DNA of 64,000 nucleotides from a virus. The notes under the pieces were generated by a model that made no database searches, was not told the origin of the DNA, and was given only the letters and a program-made list of their open reading frames with translations. Positions 63,974-64,000 of this stretch are shown in pieces. The stretch lies in the IMG/VR virus record IMGVR_UViG_3300005836_000042, positions 1 to 64,000 of that record. The stretch is one strand, 5' to 3'. The position numbers were made by a program, and so were the translations under genes. Within the stretch, counting starts at the first letter, position 1. The number at the start of each line of letters is the position of its first letter.

Positions 63974-64000
63974 TATCCTCTCCTCTCAGACGCCACGAGC

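Noticed and set aside
1-64000. tRNA genes, CRISPR arrays, insertion sequences, integrase or attachment sites
   Set aside because: Looked for by eye and not found. Scanning with a tRNA finder would be needed to exclude degenerate ones.
63986-64000. End of a further minus-strand gene at the right edge
   Set aside because: Only four open codons and a stop are visible, too few to call a gene; noted in the entry for 63695-63973.

Overview
The window is a contiguous stretch of a tailed-phage genome. Large terminase, portal, scaffold-like and HK97-type capsid genes are followed by adaptor and nozzle-like genes, internal virion proteins and fibres. No tape measure, sheath or tail-tube gene is recognised, so a short-tailed (podovirus-type) virion is inferred. 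The DNA is G+C-rich. Genes are packed with ATGA, GTGA, TGATG and TAATG start/stop overlaps, and GTG and TTG starts are common. Several predicted exported proteins and lipoproteins suggest, without proving, a Gram-negative-type host with SD-led translation. No integrase, lysogeny repressor, tRNA, IS element or CRISPR array was recognised.

Layout. (1) 1-300 holds direct repeats and one small plus-strand gene ending at a strong bidirectional terminator. (2) 424-6621 is a minus-strand block: a papain-like peptidase, two possibly related small proteins, zinc-finger and membrane micro-proteins, an amino-methyltransferase probably of the N4-cytosine type, and a RepA-like AAA_25 helicase. (3) 6719-44257 is one long plus-strand late block: TerL, portal, small zinc proteins, scaffold, capsid, adaptor, three consecutive proteins with Sec signal peptides, a T4-type lysozyme, a lipoprotein, a holin candidate, two nozzle/propeller-like proteins, three internal virion candidates, a 2600-residue polyvalent-type protein, a repeat-built fibre, a glycosyltransferase, a methyltransferase and a spanin-like protein. 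(4) 44368-63973 is a minus-strand early/middle block that converges on the late block at a nested hairpin terminator. It holds two lipoproteins (one an ImmA/M78-like peptidase), a split family A DNA polymerase whose N-terminal part is fused to a family-4 uracil-DNA glycosylase-like domain, a RecT-like annealing protein with a Cas4-like nuclease, many micro-proteins with CxxC pairs, and a MoxR ATPase / companion / VWA-metallopeptidase module.

Working together. The helicase, the two polymerase parts, the annealing protein and the nuclease form the replication and recombination core. Capsid and nozzle genes build the virion. The giant protein with its three small neighbours is a candidate ejected set. 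Lysozyme, holin candidate and spanin-like protein would lyse the host. The unusual layer is the export set: three Sec-signal proteins, three lipoproteins and one further small signal-peptide protein, apparently aimed at the host envelope. Both window ends look like cuts through a larger molecule: the minus-strand operon seems to continue past 64000.
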